Positions 13,101 through 26,400 of a stretch of DNA of 64,000 nucleotides are shown piece by piece. Under the pieces are notes generated by a model. It made no database searches and was not told where the DNA came from. It saw only the letters and a program-made list of their open reading frames with translations. Origin of the DNA: Serilophus lunatus (taxonomy: Eukaryota; Chordata; Aves; Passeriformes; Eurylaimidae); the NCBI GenBank assembly GCA_013399895.1, contig VXBA01000905.1:240-64239 (forward strand). Direction: 5' to 3'. Within the stretch, counting starts at the first letter, position 1. The number at the start of each line of letters is the position of its first letter. The translations under genes were made by a program, and so were the position numbers.

Positions 13101-15504
13101 TGTTTTTTTGTCACAACTGATAGAAATAAAAATTTGCTTCCACCTATAACACAGGGCTGGATTCCCTTTGGTCCCCAGATCCTGAACAGTTGAAGATTTA
13201 CGGGTTTCTTCTTCTATCAGGCCATAGGCAATTCTGCTCCTCCAATCTCGGGTCTGTATCTTCACATCTACTGCAGCTCAAATCTGAGACAGATCCAAAC
13301 CTTTTGCTGTGTCAGTTTGCATTAATCTCCCAGGGCTAAGTTTTCATTCCTAAAAAAGGAGTTCAAATTAGAGGTCATGAAAATCCTTCTCTTTACTCAT
13401 TCTTTCTCAAGACTGCTGCCAGGCTTCCTTACTGCTGGTCTCGGTTCACTCAGAAAGCAAATTCCCAGCAGGAGTGTGTGGGGGGACAGTATTCCTTCCC
13501 TAACAATGGGTAAATAAGGTAATTACTCTTTATCAGTGTTCTGTTTTTAGGCAAACACTTGCCAGACTGCAGCAAATAAGGCTGGTATTGACCAAAAGTA
13601 ATTACCTCCTGAGAGATGTTCTGGGTGGCAGGCCACTTTTACACCTACAATCACCTTTGTGTTCCCTGGAGTGCATACCACAATTGCTAAGACCCAAGAA
13701 ATGAATCATTGTGATCTTAGTCATCCCTTCCTGATGGCCTCAGATGGCCTGGGGCAAGTGGTTTGACAACTTTTGGCTCTGAGGTCACTGCAGTGTAGCA
13801 ATGGCCTGGCCACACCAGGTCTCAGAGATACATCACACGACATCAAATTTTGTTGATGCCCAGCACCATATGGGCAGAAGGAAGTAATGATAACTCTGGA
13901 GTAGGTAAAACTTCATGCTAAAATTGCTGATTTTGAGAGAGGGCCCGTATCATTAGATTTGCAATCAGTTCCAAATTATTTATTAATTTTACTAATTCTA
14001 CATATGTTTTGGTATCTGGTTTAGTGTCAGTTATTTTTAAACCTCACTATATTCTTGTTCTTGGCAATTTCTGTAATAAAATTTTAATTTATTTAATGTC
14101 ATGTGAGAAAAATGTTCTATTATTGTGCTATGAGGCAAACAAAACAGCTCAAAGACTGCCTTCTCTAGAGCATTTGTTGCTCAGAGTATTTCTATTACAA
14201 CCCCTTTTATTAATTATCTTGCTGAATATAATTCCATCTTTTAAATTCTTTTTGCTACTAGTTCTCCTTGGCTTTTGAGAATTCTTCTCACTGAATTTTT
14301 CAAGTTCTTTTACTTAACATAGAAGTACTGTGGCTTTGTGTTGTTCTGCAAACTGACTCAGTTGTAAGCTCTAGAAAGCTGTTTCTTTTTTAAATAAATC
14401 AAGAAATTAAAGGGAGGATAAAATATGTATGAAACTTATCTAATCATAAGGTGATGAAGCAAAGTGGCCAACAATGCAAAAGAATATTACTGTATGGAAG
14501 TTACCAGGTAGAAAGTGATATAATGCAGAAATGACCTCAGATCAGCTTTCTTTAAGCTCTTATCTGGTTTGAACTGGGAAGAGCCTGAATTACTGAACAC
14601 AAATTCAAACTCTTATTAAATACTGTGACTCTATTTTAAATAACTCTGTAAAGACTGATGGATCCTTTCACATGTACTATTTGTCTTTGGGGCTTCTATC
14701 AATGAATCAATGTCCTTTATTTGACTGGCTGACACATATTTAATTTGGTGTAATATATGATGCATTGAAAATGCCTTTCAGTTTGAAACGTTAATGACTG
14801 ATAGTTACTATCATTCAAGTTCTGCCTGTTACAGTTTAGTTTTTTTTCTGTACTCATCAAGTTTACTAATAATGATTAAAGATTTTCTTAGTTACATAGT
14901 CTTTGACAACATTGATGATGGAAGACACAGGCAACTTGTAGTATGAAACAGTTCACTTCTGTCCATCATTGATCTTCCTTTCCATATAATCTGCCAGTTA
15001 GACCTAGGGGGAAGTATAGAAGAGCAAGGTTATTCAGCACATTTTTATGAGTTATTGATGAGTAGACATCAGTTAACCCAATAAAATACATATTTTAAAA
15101 TCTGTAATCAAGGGAAAGATATTTCATGCTTATGAGAATATTGGCATTGCATTGGAAATTAGATACTTAGAATTAAGATGAATAATGTATTACATTGTAA
15201 TATATAATGCAGTGGAAGTGCATGGGTTTCGTATAATCAAAACTTATACTTCATTTGAAGTCTTAAGACTTTTTTGTAAATTCTCTCTCTGGTTAGATAG
15301 AAATCTCAGCCTTTTTTTGTTTGTTTGTTTAGTTGATTTTCTTGTGTATGAGGGAGAAATGCTGCTATTTCTTAAAGGCTTGAAAAATAAAATCAGGACA
15401 TAAGAAAAAAACCCCAAATGTTTAACATGGCACACATGACTCATCTAGAGTTTTATTTCAGCACAGTATGCCCTTGGTAAGCGCTTCCAAGCTTAGAAGT
15501 TGGG
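10153..15504. other. long unique AT-rich stretch, no gene seen
   Basis: No supported exon or repeat was found. An (AT)-rich patch lies at 10427-10470. Open frames are at most 90 codons and carry no recognised motif. A slightly GC-richer part at about 13000-13870 shows no domain and no recognisable transposon text. Confidence 0.5.
10427..10470. repeat. TA-rich low-complexity repeat
   Basis: Imperfect alternating TA/TATT text (tatatatttatatatac, then atatatg and atattatata). Confidence 0.55.
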
Positions 15505-15645
15505 CATGTGACTAGATTGAGCTGTCTTGATTTCAGTTCCCAGCTCTTGCTTGCTGGCTGACCTTGGACCTTGGCAAGCCATTGCTGTGGTGCCTGCCTT
15601 AGTTTCTACTTTGTGAGAATGAGCTTAACGATACTGACCTCCTCC
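15505..15645 (+). mobile_element. MIR SINE, core and 3' part
   Basis: The order follows the MIR consensus: 'tttcagttcccagctct' (gttcgaatcccagctct), 'ggctgaccttgg' and 'ccttggcaagccattgct' (tgtgaccttgggcaagttact), 'tgccttagtttct' (tgcctcagtttcc), 'gagaatgagcttaacgatac' and 'tgacctcctcc' (taataatacctacctc). It is the best-preserved MIR-like copy in the window. Birds keep only eroded MIR, so a copy this readable is moderately unusual. Confidence 0.65.
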
Positions 15646-15789
15646 TTAAAATGTATCGAACATCAAACATATTCCTGTGAACAACCGTGAGCAATGGTTG
15701 GTCTTTGCACCTCTATTTAAAAGGAGACTTACATGATTTATCTTCACACGAGAAGAGTTTTCTGGTCGGTCACTGAAACAGAAAGGAGT
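15646..15789. other. spacer between two MIR-like copies
   Basis: Short unique interval with nothing recognised. It separates two same-orientation MIR-like fragments. Confidence 0.4.
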
Positions 15790-15915
15790 GCTTTCTGTTC
15801 CAGGCTGTGACAGAAGGTCTAACTTCAAGAAATTGCTTCATCTTGCTTCTGTTTCTTCTTTTCCCATCTGTCAAATAGGTATCATCACCTTCTTTTTAAA
15901 GTGGCTTTGAACCTA
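15790..15915 (+). mobile_element. second MIR-like SINE fragment
   Basis: 'gtctaacttcaagaaattgc' and 'ttcatcttgcttctgtttct', followed by 'tcccatctgtcaaatagg' and 'tatcatcacc', parallel the MIR run (gacctt.gggcaagtcactt, cctcagtttcctcatctgtaaaatggg, ataataa). It has the same orientation as the copy 150 bases upstream and ends near an A-run at 15920-15932. Confidence 0.55.
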
Positions 15916-18900
15916 TAGGAAAAAAAAAAAAAGCTGTCGGAGAGGTACAATTTACTTGTGTCATTTTAAACTTTTTGCCCTAAATGGCCCAAGGATACCA
16001 ATATCTAGGAGGCTTCATTAAGTGTTTTTGGTTGTAAAGGAGTAATTGGATACAAATATTAAATCTTAATATGTAAATGAGGTTCTGCACCATTTTCCCT
16101 TACTTTTTTGACGCTTTTTAATGGTAATCCTTCTTCAAAATCCTCTATCACTTATACTTCTAATCCACCGTTAATGCTTCCATTTCAATAGTTTCAGAGT
16201 GAGAAGCCTGGCTTTCTGGTTAATGATGAATATCCAGTTTCATGTCTTAAACACCTATCTTATTTTTGTAAATATGATTTCTAGCAAAATTGAATAATAA
16301 ATCAATAATTTAAGGGTTATTTTTCTTAAGTAATGATGTGCTTATTGCATTTGGATTCATCCATCATTTTCTTATAGATATTTGAACACTATTTTTGAAA
16401 TAGATATATATGTGTATATATGCACTCTATGTATATGAAAAAATACTTTAGAATGTATTGTAGTCCTAAATGTAGTATTTTCATATTAAATATACAGTAT
16501 GCACATATTAAACATTCTGTAGGTTATCATGTACTTAAATATGTATTTACTTACTGAATTATATTAAAAAATGCATTTAGAAGAGGCCTAACCACACAGA
16601 ATTTATATTCTAATGAAGAAAATAGGTAAAGATTAGCAAACACACCTGTATATTGCTACTTTAGGCATGCATACGTGGTAATTAGCTTCAATCTCTGTTC
16701 CTGCTGTTTAAATTGACTATAATTTGACAGAATGAGCTTTGAAGTCATAATATGAGTACACAGGTACATTCTGTGAACAGATGTATTTATTAGACTACTG
16801 CATCTTCTGAATGAGGACGTAAAAGTCTTCTCTTTGCCTTTAGTATAATCTTCAAGCTTGAATTCAGAAATTCCCTCTGTCTTCTTCCTAGAAGTTCACC
16901 AGATCTTACTAAATGGTAAAGCAGAATATATGATGATGGGTTCCTTTCCTGTTATTATCTGGTTCCCTGATCTTGTGTACATGTATGTCTGGGTCTATGA
17001 TGTGAGGCTGAATTCAAATGGGTCTGTTTACAAAATATTCATCTCTGGAGTATCCAAGTGCTGGGCTGCTGCTTGCATTAACTGTTGACTTGTATTCTTC
17101 AGTTCTGACCTTGGCTATGTAGTACTTTACTTTGCATGATATTTGATTTTTAAACCCATGGAATCGTGCCTGGTTTAAAGCTTGCTCCTTGCAATCTGTC
17201 TGAAATGAAGTGGCCTCAACCCTAAATTGCACTTCCTTTAGTTTTCTTTTAGCTGCAGTCCTGCACACACAGTTTATCACAGCACTGGATACTCAGGTAG
17301 AAGAGTGTTGTTTAGCATGATCACTTACCTTGAAGAGGTAAAATGGCTCACCAAGATAGGGCAAAAAAAAAAAAATTAGTCTGAAGTATTTGTTATTTAA
17401 AAGGAAGGTATTTTGTAGACTAGAAGATTTTATGACAATGAAGAAGAAAAGCTGAAGATAATGATCAAATTAGGATAAAATAAATGACTGAGCTCAAAAA
17501 TGTGTTGTCATGGTAACAATAATTGTAACTTAAATTCCCTGCTGGGTCATACCAACATTCCCAGCATTCTGCCTCTGATGGTGGTAGGAGGAGATGGTAG
17601 GAGACGTTAGGCAAGCTTGGCTATGCTCTACTGCTCAACATCTCCTTAGGATCCATCTGTCAGATTAGGAATATTAAGGAGAAAAGGCAAAGATACTATT
17701 TTTTTAACCTGTTATTTATTAGAAACATTTGCTTGCACAGACTCCTGTAGCAATAAATTCTAGTTTGTGACCCAAGTTGTAAAGTTCCTAAGAGTAAGAA
17801 GGGGTATGATAAAAGCATATGGGTTTATGATCTTAGCTGTCTGATCCTGTTGATGTAACACCCAGCAGAATGACCTCAGCCTGTGCTTTCAGACACAAAT
17901 GAAATAGAAACATTAAAGGGGGTGTCAACCTGCAGGGTCAAAGTTGTTTGGAATAAGTGGATTCAGAAAATGAAGACTGAAGATGCAGACATAAGAAAGA
18001 TTTCAGCAGTTTTCTGCCAAACATTGAATAAGAGCATTTTCAGCTGTGAAAATTAGATGAGTTTGCCTGTAATTTGTAACAAATCTCACTATGTGCTTTG
18101 TGAAGACCATATTACATGCTCCAGTTTGTCTGTGCTCAGCTATCATTTTTAGAAGTGTTTGGCTAACTCATGGTGATAAATGTAGGGTTTGATGAGTAAA
18201 GGAAGGTTTTGGCTTATGAGATTTTGGTATGTGTGAGAAGATTTTGAAATGCCAACTATTTTTTAATGAATGGAACTGCAAATTGTTATCCTCATGTAAG
18301 ATAATTAACAAAATTCTTTGGGAAACTAGTGGCCTCTCCATGATTGCTGGTTCCTTGGCCAACCTCATAACAACTCTTTCGATGATTTCTAGGATAAAAC
18401 CGTATTTCCCAGAAAATTAAAAAAGGTAAATATTGTATAGCTCAACCTCTTGCCATGAGTAAACTGTACAACATTCCTGCTTTAATCCTTGATTTGTCTT
18501 TACTAACCTTTTTATGGTGGTCTTTCTGTGTACTTTAGTTCTCTGTTATAATTTTTCAGTTGTTGATGCTTTTGAAGCATGCAATTTTTTAAAAATGGGA
18601 CGATGCATGTCAGTTAATTAGCTAGCAAAGCCCTTGTGAAGAAGAAAAGGAGAACAAAGGAAGCATAGCTGGAGACTCCTTTCATTGCTGTTCACAGGCT
18701 TTGAGGAAAACAGATGTTCATTTCAAGATTTTAGAAGAAAAACACAAATGTTTTTAATTGAGCTTTAAATTGGGAATAATACTTGACCAAATTAATATGA
18801 AGTGATAAAGAACAAATTTATCTTTTGAAACTAAGGCAATAATTTGATTATATTAAAATGCACCTCCCTACACTGGTGAGGCATTTAGACAATATGTTCT

Positions 18901-19660
18901 AATTGCCATTCCTTTTTATACCTGATGCCTAGAATTAAGAAATGTGGATTTTTTTAATTTTATTTTTTTTTCTGAATCTGATTCCATATGAATTCACTTT
19001 CTCTCCAGAAAACTCATAAAATGAGAACAATAAAGACAACAGTGATGAATAACTTTCTTACTTTTTGTGGATTAATACATTTTAGGATTGGGACCTGGCT
19101 GCTCCCAGCCATGTTTTGACTGCAACTGCTTGTCTGCCAGTCTTTAACTTGTTGGACTGTAAAGTGTTTTTAGGTAACTAAAGTAGGACTGGCTGCATGG
19201 AAAAGAAAAACTTCCATCTGTCTATCCTCTGTGTAAATAATGGACAAAATATTTACTCTATTGAGCTATTTCAAGTGCCGTGCTGTAGTAAAGATGAGGT
19301 GCAGAGGTACGATTATATGCTGTAATAATGAAATGGAATTAAGTGCTTTCTTTGATTCCCCTGGTTACTTCTGCGAAAAATGCTTCTGAAAATATATCAT
19401 GCTGATGGTATCCAGGGTAGAGATTATCTAGAGTTCTTCCAAATATGCAATTATTTTAGCCTTCTGTAGGATAAGTGTGGTTGTAAAGGGACTGATCATT
19501 CGCTGAAGTATTGGGATGGGTTAGTTTCTTGTAGGGACACAACCACGGGGTTCTCCGTCAATAAGAGGCATTGTTTAGAAGTTCATCTACAGCAGCAACG
19601 AAACAAAGGCACACGGTTTTTCAGGCTGTAAACCTCCTCATTGCTATTTCTGTATTTCAG
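15916..19660. other. unique AT-rich stretch, no gene seen
   Basis: Holds a TA/TG-rich patch at 16401-16437, an A-run at 17363-17376 and otherwise anonymous sequence. No open frame exceeds 88 codons and none shows a motif. Confidence 0.5.
16401..16437. repeat. TA/TG-rich microsatellite-like patch
   Basis: Alternating text (tagatatatatgtgtatatatg, then a second short TATG block) with interruptions. Confidence 0.5.
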
Positions 19661-19739
19661 ATGCAAGTTCTGCTCTGAACAATGTAAAAACGGACCACTT
19701 GGGCTTTTGTTGCATCTCAAGTCTCATGAAAAATTATAA
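19661..19739 (+). other. candidate terminal exon with a C2H2 zinc-finger-like pattern
   Basis: A pyrimidine-rich tract ending in 'tgtatttcag' at 19651-19660 looks like a good splice acceptor. Immediately after it, an open frame starting with TGC at 19662 encodes 25 residues before a TAA at 19737-19739. Within it Cys 1 (19662), Cys 4 (19671), His 18 (19713) and His 22 (19725) give C-X2-C-X13-H-X3-H, with LLLH before the first His and a Glu-Lys after the second. The canonical C2H2 spacer is X12, so this is one residue long. An AATAAA lies at 20199-20204, about 460 bases downstream. No upstream partner exon was found, and AATAAA is common in AT-rich DNA. The pattern could be chance or a decayed exon; I cannot name a gene. 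Confidence 0.2.
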
Positions 19740-20287
19740 ACCTCTCTGCTCAGATATAGGGCTGAATGCAGTACTCAAAATGAAGTTTTTATGTTGTGAG
19801 TCTTATCAAGGCATTTCAAATCTGGATTTGTAGCACTGGCATGACCTTGGTTGAGTTCACTTAGCTATAAATGAGCTCTCTGGAGTACAGGTAGTTGGTT
19901 GAGTTATCAGCACTGTTTTTAGCACTGGTTTCTGCTGAGACTGCAAATTTTTTTTTTTTTTGGGGGGGNTTATTACAGAATGTCACATATGTGTATAAAA
20001 GATATTTATATTTATGCTGATATTTCAGGTGCTCATGATCGATGCTTCCTTCTTGATTAAGTCTTCTTTTAGAAGAACATTTGATGTCAACAGCCTCACA
20101 ATGACCATGGACTAGATTTCCAAACTGTGCTTTTTTTAGGTTGGTGATACGTTTCTGCTCCAGAGTGGAAGTTTTACTTTTTCTATAAGGATGTGAGAAT
20201 AAATGCTGTTCAAAAGCACAGGAACTGATGGGCAGACACAGGTATATTTCTCAAGCTGTCATTATTAGCTGTATTCCCTCTGTTCCA
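19740..20287. other. unique sequence with an assembly ambiguity
   Basis: Contains a T-run then G-run (19948-19968) followed by the only N in the window (19969), probably a homopolymer sequencing or assembly uncertainty. No gene was recognised. Confidence 0.5.
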
Positions 20288-20412
20288 GGAAAATTAGAGG
20301 AGGGCACAGTGAGTTGCCCAAGACTGTTTGCTTGAGCAGTGTCAGAGTCACAGAACCAGCTTTCAATGGTTTCATCTCAGCTCAATGCAGTAACTGCTAG
20401 ATTGCCTTGCCT
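20288..20412 (-). mobile_element. MIR-like SINE fragment, inverted
   Basis: The plus-strand text 'gggcacagtgagttgcccaa', 'gtgtcagagtcacagaacc', 'tgcagtaactgctagattgc' and 'cttgcc' follows the reverse MIR order (gaggcacagagaggttaagt.acttgcccaagg, cagagctgggattcgaacc, then the '..actagaccacgctgcc' end). Diverged but with several landmarks in the right order. Confidence 0.55.
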
Positions 20413-23400
20413 TGTCAAAGAAACCTTTGCTAATTATATTAGGGCTCTTGGCAGACTTCAGGGATTTGACAAAAAGGATTTGTTGACTCTTTCCTAGAAG
20501 TGGTTACCATGGCTTTCAGTGGGTATGTTTCTTTTCCTGACAGGTCATGAAAGCTGCTACTGAGGTAACATTCTGCAGGCACCAATGTGTGTTCTTTTAT
20601 GTCCTGTTTTTGATCCTGATAATGGAATAATCATCTCTGTTATAACTATCCACTGAAAAACTATGTGGTTCCCACGGCACTCTTGTCAATGGAATTGTAT
20701 GTTTTCCTGGTGGAAAGGAAACAAAACATACATGCAGGAGTGAAAAATGTGGAAACCTAGAAAATGTTAAATACCTCAGTCATTTCAGATCATTTAAGAT
20801 TGAAGTTTATATGCTAGGGAAAACTCCAGTAGTTTTAATAATATCCTTTCCTGCAGGCTCTGCACAGGCACAGGAACTTCTGTGATATTTAACTGTGACT
20901 GTGCACAGTCTTACCATACAATTTATGTGTGGGTGTCTTCATTACAGAAATTCACTCTCTTGTTTATGTTCGTTTTTGGCTTTATTGAAAGGTTTAAGAT
21001 GTCATGGAGTTTGCTAAAAGACTGAAATGAGTAAATGGGGAAAATACATTAAATATAGTTGTTTTTGCAGTGTAAAATTGCCCTAGGGATTCAGCTGAAT
21101 GCCCTTTACTCCAGCAAAATATGATGCATGAGTCCTTGCTTTTTACATCAATTATTTGTTTGATGCATGCTGAGTTTTGAGAGACTGCCTTTGATGTTCA
21201 GTGGTAGCTGTATGTAGTGTGACCCCTGATGCTTCTTCACGGGTGGAAAAAAGTTGATTGTGAAAAGATGGACAAAATCTCATTTAAGCTCATTATGTTT
21301 CTATTGAGTTTTATGCTGTACTTCTGCATATGGTCATTTGTCTTATAACAACACAAGAAAGCTGAACATATTTGCATTTCTTTCCTCCTTTTGTGAACTC
21401 TTGACTCTTACCTTGGTTTAGTCTCTTCTTTACACTCAGCAGCATCTTTATGGGGCTTTATCAACTGCCATTAATAAACTGTCTTGAAAAGTTAGGGAAC
21501 ATCACAGATTTCAAGAATTGATTTTTGTATCATTAAAGTTAATTTGCGTTTTGTATTGACCTCAGTAGATGAGTATTTCTAGCTGAAGACAGCAATGTTT
21601 GTGACATGTCATAACGCCCTACATGAGGAAATGGAAACTAGTTTCCATCTGTCTGCCTTCCTATTAGATTAATATTTTTAAATGAAGCTATAAATTAAAC
21701 ATTTAGCAGTATTAAAGTTTTCTGGGTAATAAATTTGTGTCGGAGCATGTTGAACAATACTGATGACACTGTGCTGTGTGTTGTACAAAGACAGCATTAC
21801 AAATAGTTGCAATTTCAGCCATGTAATGAGGTAGCCACAAGCAGAAAAAGCCCTCCCTCCTCTCCCCTCAAATACTCATTCCATTTCAATATGTCCTTGT
21901 AGAAATTATTTTCTCATAATAAAGACCAAACTGCCAACTTTCAAAGCTCAGTGTGCATGTAATTGAAAAGGATATGTAGTTTTAGTGAATGTACCTGTAA
22001 TTGCCTCCCATCCTTTTCAGTGGGGGAAATAAAATTAGCTGCAAATAACACATCCAGAGAATCTGAACAGGGGAATAAAAAAAAAGATAATAAGTGGTTT
22101 CATGGCATTTAATTTATATCATGGATTAGTAAGCAGAAAAGCAGAAACAAGCCTGTGGACAACAGGGTATGAATCCCCCGATACATTTAAAGGTTCATAG
22201 GCCTGTCCTGCAGCATTCACAGGTTGTATTTTGGAAAGTTGAAAATAGAAAATAAACACTGTAACTTCAGATTTGGACAAATTTAGGCGCTCAGACAATA
22301 CCTGATTGAGTCTATCAGGAGTGAGAAATTGGATGAACAGCTGTCGAGTTCACTTAGAACCTCTTTGAAGTTCCTTTGAGCTGGTGGTTTGGTTGGATTT
22401 GATCTTATTTGCAAGCTTTTATGTGTAGTGACCATCACTGCGAAGGCTGGGTTACAGGAGAGTTTAGCAAAAGATTTTTTTTTTAATGGCCAATTTATTT
22501 TTTAAATTCTATATTTCTTTTAAATGCATCTTTTATCTTTACAAATGACCACCTTCTTATGATGAGTTGAGGTTATGGTGGTGTAGTAAAATTGTTTTGA
22601 TGCCATAGCCACATTAGTCACAAGCAGTGATGTGGAAACTTACTTGCTCCATTGCTCAGGGTGTACTTTAACAAGGAATTAGTCTGCAGCCACCCCCTAC
22701 ACACTGTGATTTGGGACATTTATTTGGATGGAACTTCAGCAGAGAGATCTCTGGTACTGTCAGGCAGCTGTACCCAGTAGATGTCAATGGAACTGAAAGA
22801 AGACTTGCTGCACTGGCATATCTGGTATATTACATGGGATGACATGAGATTTTACGTGTGACTTTTCCTAAAAATGTTAAGACTTTCAGATATTTATTTT
22901 TATCAGATTTCTCTCTTTCAGCATGCAGGTCTCCTAGAATACAAAACCTAAAGAGAATATTAATTCCTTTGTCACAGAAACAAGTTGCTACACTGGTCTT
23001 TGTAAATACTCCTGTGCCAGAGTGGGGAGGGGGGCTGTCATGGTGTTCTGTGGTGCTCAGCAGCCAGTTCTGCCTGGGCTGGCCCATGTGTTCACCAGTG
23101 CAGGCTGAAGTACAGAGCAGACGTACTAGAGCAGGGAAGGTAGTCTGAGTATTGCATGGCATGGCTGAGATGCCGCAAAGGGCAAAATGTCTTCATAAAG
23201 GGGGATTCACATCCCAAGGAGTCAACTAATTTCCTTGATTGGAAGTGTTTTTATATTCCCTTGTGGGATAGAGTTAGTGTATGAGTTTTTGATAGACTCG
23301 CAGAGAGCATGTGGTCTACACAGATGATGTTTTTACCTTGGGTAACAGCAGTAGAAATACGTGACTAGTGACATGAAGCAATTTTAAATATAATCTGAAC

Positions 23401-26400
23401 AATGAGCTAAAACAAACACCTCTCTCTGCAAAACAAAAAGCAGATGAAAGGCAGATGCATCTTAAACTCAGAAAAAATGCAGTGGATAGAGAAGCCACCT
23501 GTAAAATACTGTCCCAAGGGGCAAAGAAAAGGCTCATTGCAACTGTGAACTGTCTAGAGAAATTTGACTAATCTGCCTGTTCAGTCCATCCAGTCTGAGC
23601 CCAGTACGGGGCATAAATATAAGGTGAACACAAGATATGAATCTCAACAAGGGATTTGAAAATCTGAAGGATTCCTCATTTGGCTCAGTTAGTTTAGATA
23701 TCTTTACTCACATGCAGAGAGTATCTGCAGTGAGAATGTACTTGAATACCCTCCAGCATACACACAGCTAGTTCTGACACAGAATTATCTCTGCATATAA
23801 TAAATATTTTCATATAAATTTTAAGGTTTTCCATCCTCAGTTTGTGAAGCAGGAATGGGATAATAGCTCTACCAGAGGACTGAATGTAGTGAAAGAAAAA
23901 CAAAAAAGTAGGTGCATTGAAAAGGCCATAAATTTTTCTAGAGCAAGGCACGTAGTTTCAGGAGATCCTCGGGCAATACAGAGCTTAGTAACTGTTGGTT
24001 TTTATTGAAAATGAGTCTCTCTGATAAATGTTTTCCTATTGCTCTTTCTGAAGAGCTTATGCCATACTTATTATAATCATAGTGAGGTGAAAAGGTTACA
24101 CGTACTCTGTTATGCAACTGATTTTTGCATTCACTGGTCTGGATTTGAGTGTGTGAAAAAGTGTGTTTACATTTTTTCTTGAAGCTTACCCAGGACATAA
24201 CCTTTCTGGAAAACAAAGCATTCCAAAAACGACATTTGTTTCTTCCCATTAATTGGAAAGAAACTTGTGTATAACATGATGCCATATGCTTGCTACCATC
24301 ACAAATCACTCCAGAAATAAAAAATGCAGGCATAATTATCTAAGGAAATAATGAAGCTAGAAGTTTGGGGGAGTAATTTATCAGGTAAATGAATCTCAAC
24401 ATGAACTGTATGAGCATGGGCTGACACCTTATTTATCAGAAAGCTGTTACCTATTGAGGAGGACAACTGCTTCATTGCTTTGCTTTTCTTTGCTTCTCTT
24501 CCAGACTTTGCTTAGGCTCTTCCTTACCCAAAACACACATCTAGAAGTAGACAGTAAAACTCTGAACAACCCAAGGTGTGAAAAACTCTGAATGTCATTG
24601 AAATAAGTACTGAAGAAGAAGGAAAGTGAGACTCTTATAATATTACAAAGATTCTGTTTATGAATGTTGAAGAGAATAATACAGCCAAAGAAAATTGCTT
24701 CTATTTTCTTATTTTTGCTGAAATATTACTCCTTAGTAGATTTTCAAAAATGCCAAGCCTCGCCTAAAAGCCAGTTGATTGCAACTTTCTTTCAGGTCGA
24801 ACACATAGTTGAACATCCAGCAAGACAATTCTCAGTCTGCACTCTGAAAGTCAGATACAGAACTACTTCAGTTTGAATCAAAGCTTTTTATATTCTTTTG
24901 AAAGAGAAACAATCCAGATAAATAATTTTGATCTGCCCAAAATAAAATGTTTTCTTATCATTCCACCCTTCTATTTAAAAAGTAAACTGTCCCCTCCCCT
25001 CTTTTTAAAATACTAAACAATCAGAAGGAAGAGACCTATGTGATTAAAGCATGTGAGATTTGTCACTCTAGAAATTTGAACTTGTTGACCTGTTTTAGCC
25101 AGATTTGATGTGGAAAAAGAAACATCAGAGTTGCCACTTTTCCAACATGCCTTCTGGGAGGGAGGAGGGAGCAGAGACATAGTAGTGTTGCTAGACCTGG
25201 CCCTTCGCTTCCAAAATTAAAGCCAGAACAAATGTATCACTTAAAAATATTATTTACTTTTTATAATAAATGAACAAATCAATCCTGTGCTGAGGCTCCA
25301 GAAACAAAACACACTTCCTTTAAATAGAACACTGAATACAATTAATCAAGATATTCATCTTGGATGAATCAAATTATGTTGGCTTAAAAATGTAAATTGT
25401 TCTTTTGTGTCAACCTCCTGGTTTCCAGGAATTCAGACTCTGGGAAATAGCATCAACATGTCAGTTAAGCTTCTCAGAAGCATATTGGAGTTTTAAGTGA
25501 CTTCCTGACATTTACCTGTTATGTAAGTTATTATGTAAATAGAAAAACGTTATTTTAATGAACTCATAAAGAATGATGTTCATGTCCGTACATGCGCACG
25601 ATCCCATTCTTCTGTCCAGCTTCCTTGGGCACTGGTTTCAGCAGTTGGAAGTGTGCTGCTGATTTTAAGGCTTTTCACACTGCTATACCGTGTCTTCTTA
25701 GTGTATAACTATATGCTGTTTTGTCTCGATCAGTTCCTTTCCAGCAAAGCAAAGGCTGCCCACGTTGGGTTCCTTTTTGTGGACGCTGCTGCTGCTCTGC
25801 TTGCAAACAGTTTTCCCCTGATTTCCCTAATAACGGAATTAATGTGTTTGTATGGATATGCTTTTGCAAGGAGAAAGTGTGGATTTGAAATAAAAAGAGA
25901 TAGGATGAATATTTAGATCTGTGGGTCCAAATATTTCACAATGGAAAAAGGTAAATACACCATTTCTCACTTTCACCAAACCTCAGAAGTCATCAGAGCA
26001 ACTCTTAGGCAACAGTGGCAGATGTGACTATAAGTGGAGCAGAAATGTTGTGTTGAGAGAGGGATACAAGACCAGTTCTTCTGGAGATTGCCAATAATAG
26101 ATTTTTGCAAAATAGAGAAAGGTAATGTTGAGAAATAAAAGTCTAATGGAAGTCATTTTGTATTATATGGTAACCATTACTAAAATGATGCATGCAGTTA
26201 TATTTATAGTGTGTTTATTGCCTGTTAAATATAATATTGGTATTAAGATATTCAGTTTCTGATGTCACAAGACAATGATGGGTGTAATTTCTTTTGATAG
26301 TGTTCAGGCCGTCATCATTGAATTAAAAAAAAATGAGTCAGGAAAGAATCATAATTTGGAAAACAAAAGTTTTGCTTACTATACGTAATTAGCTTTAGTA

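Noticed and set aside
22830..23162. Overlapping open frames of about 100 codons on both strands
   Set aside because: Both frames are open because of local composition. Neither has a domain, a start context or splice flanks, and mutually antisense frames of this length are expected by chance.
23938..24333. 131-codon minus-strand open frame
   Set aside because: No recognisable motif and irregular Cys/His spacing. It has AT-rich composition like its surroundings and no exon boundaries.
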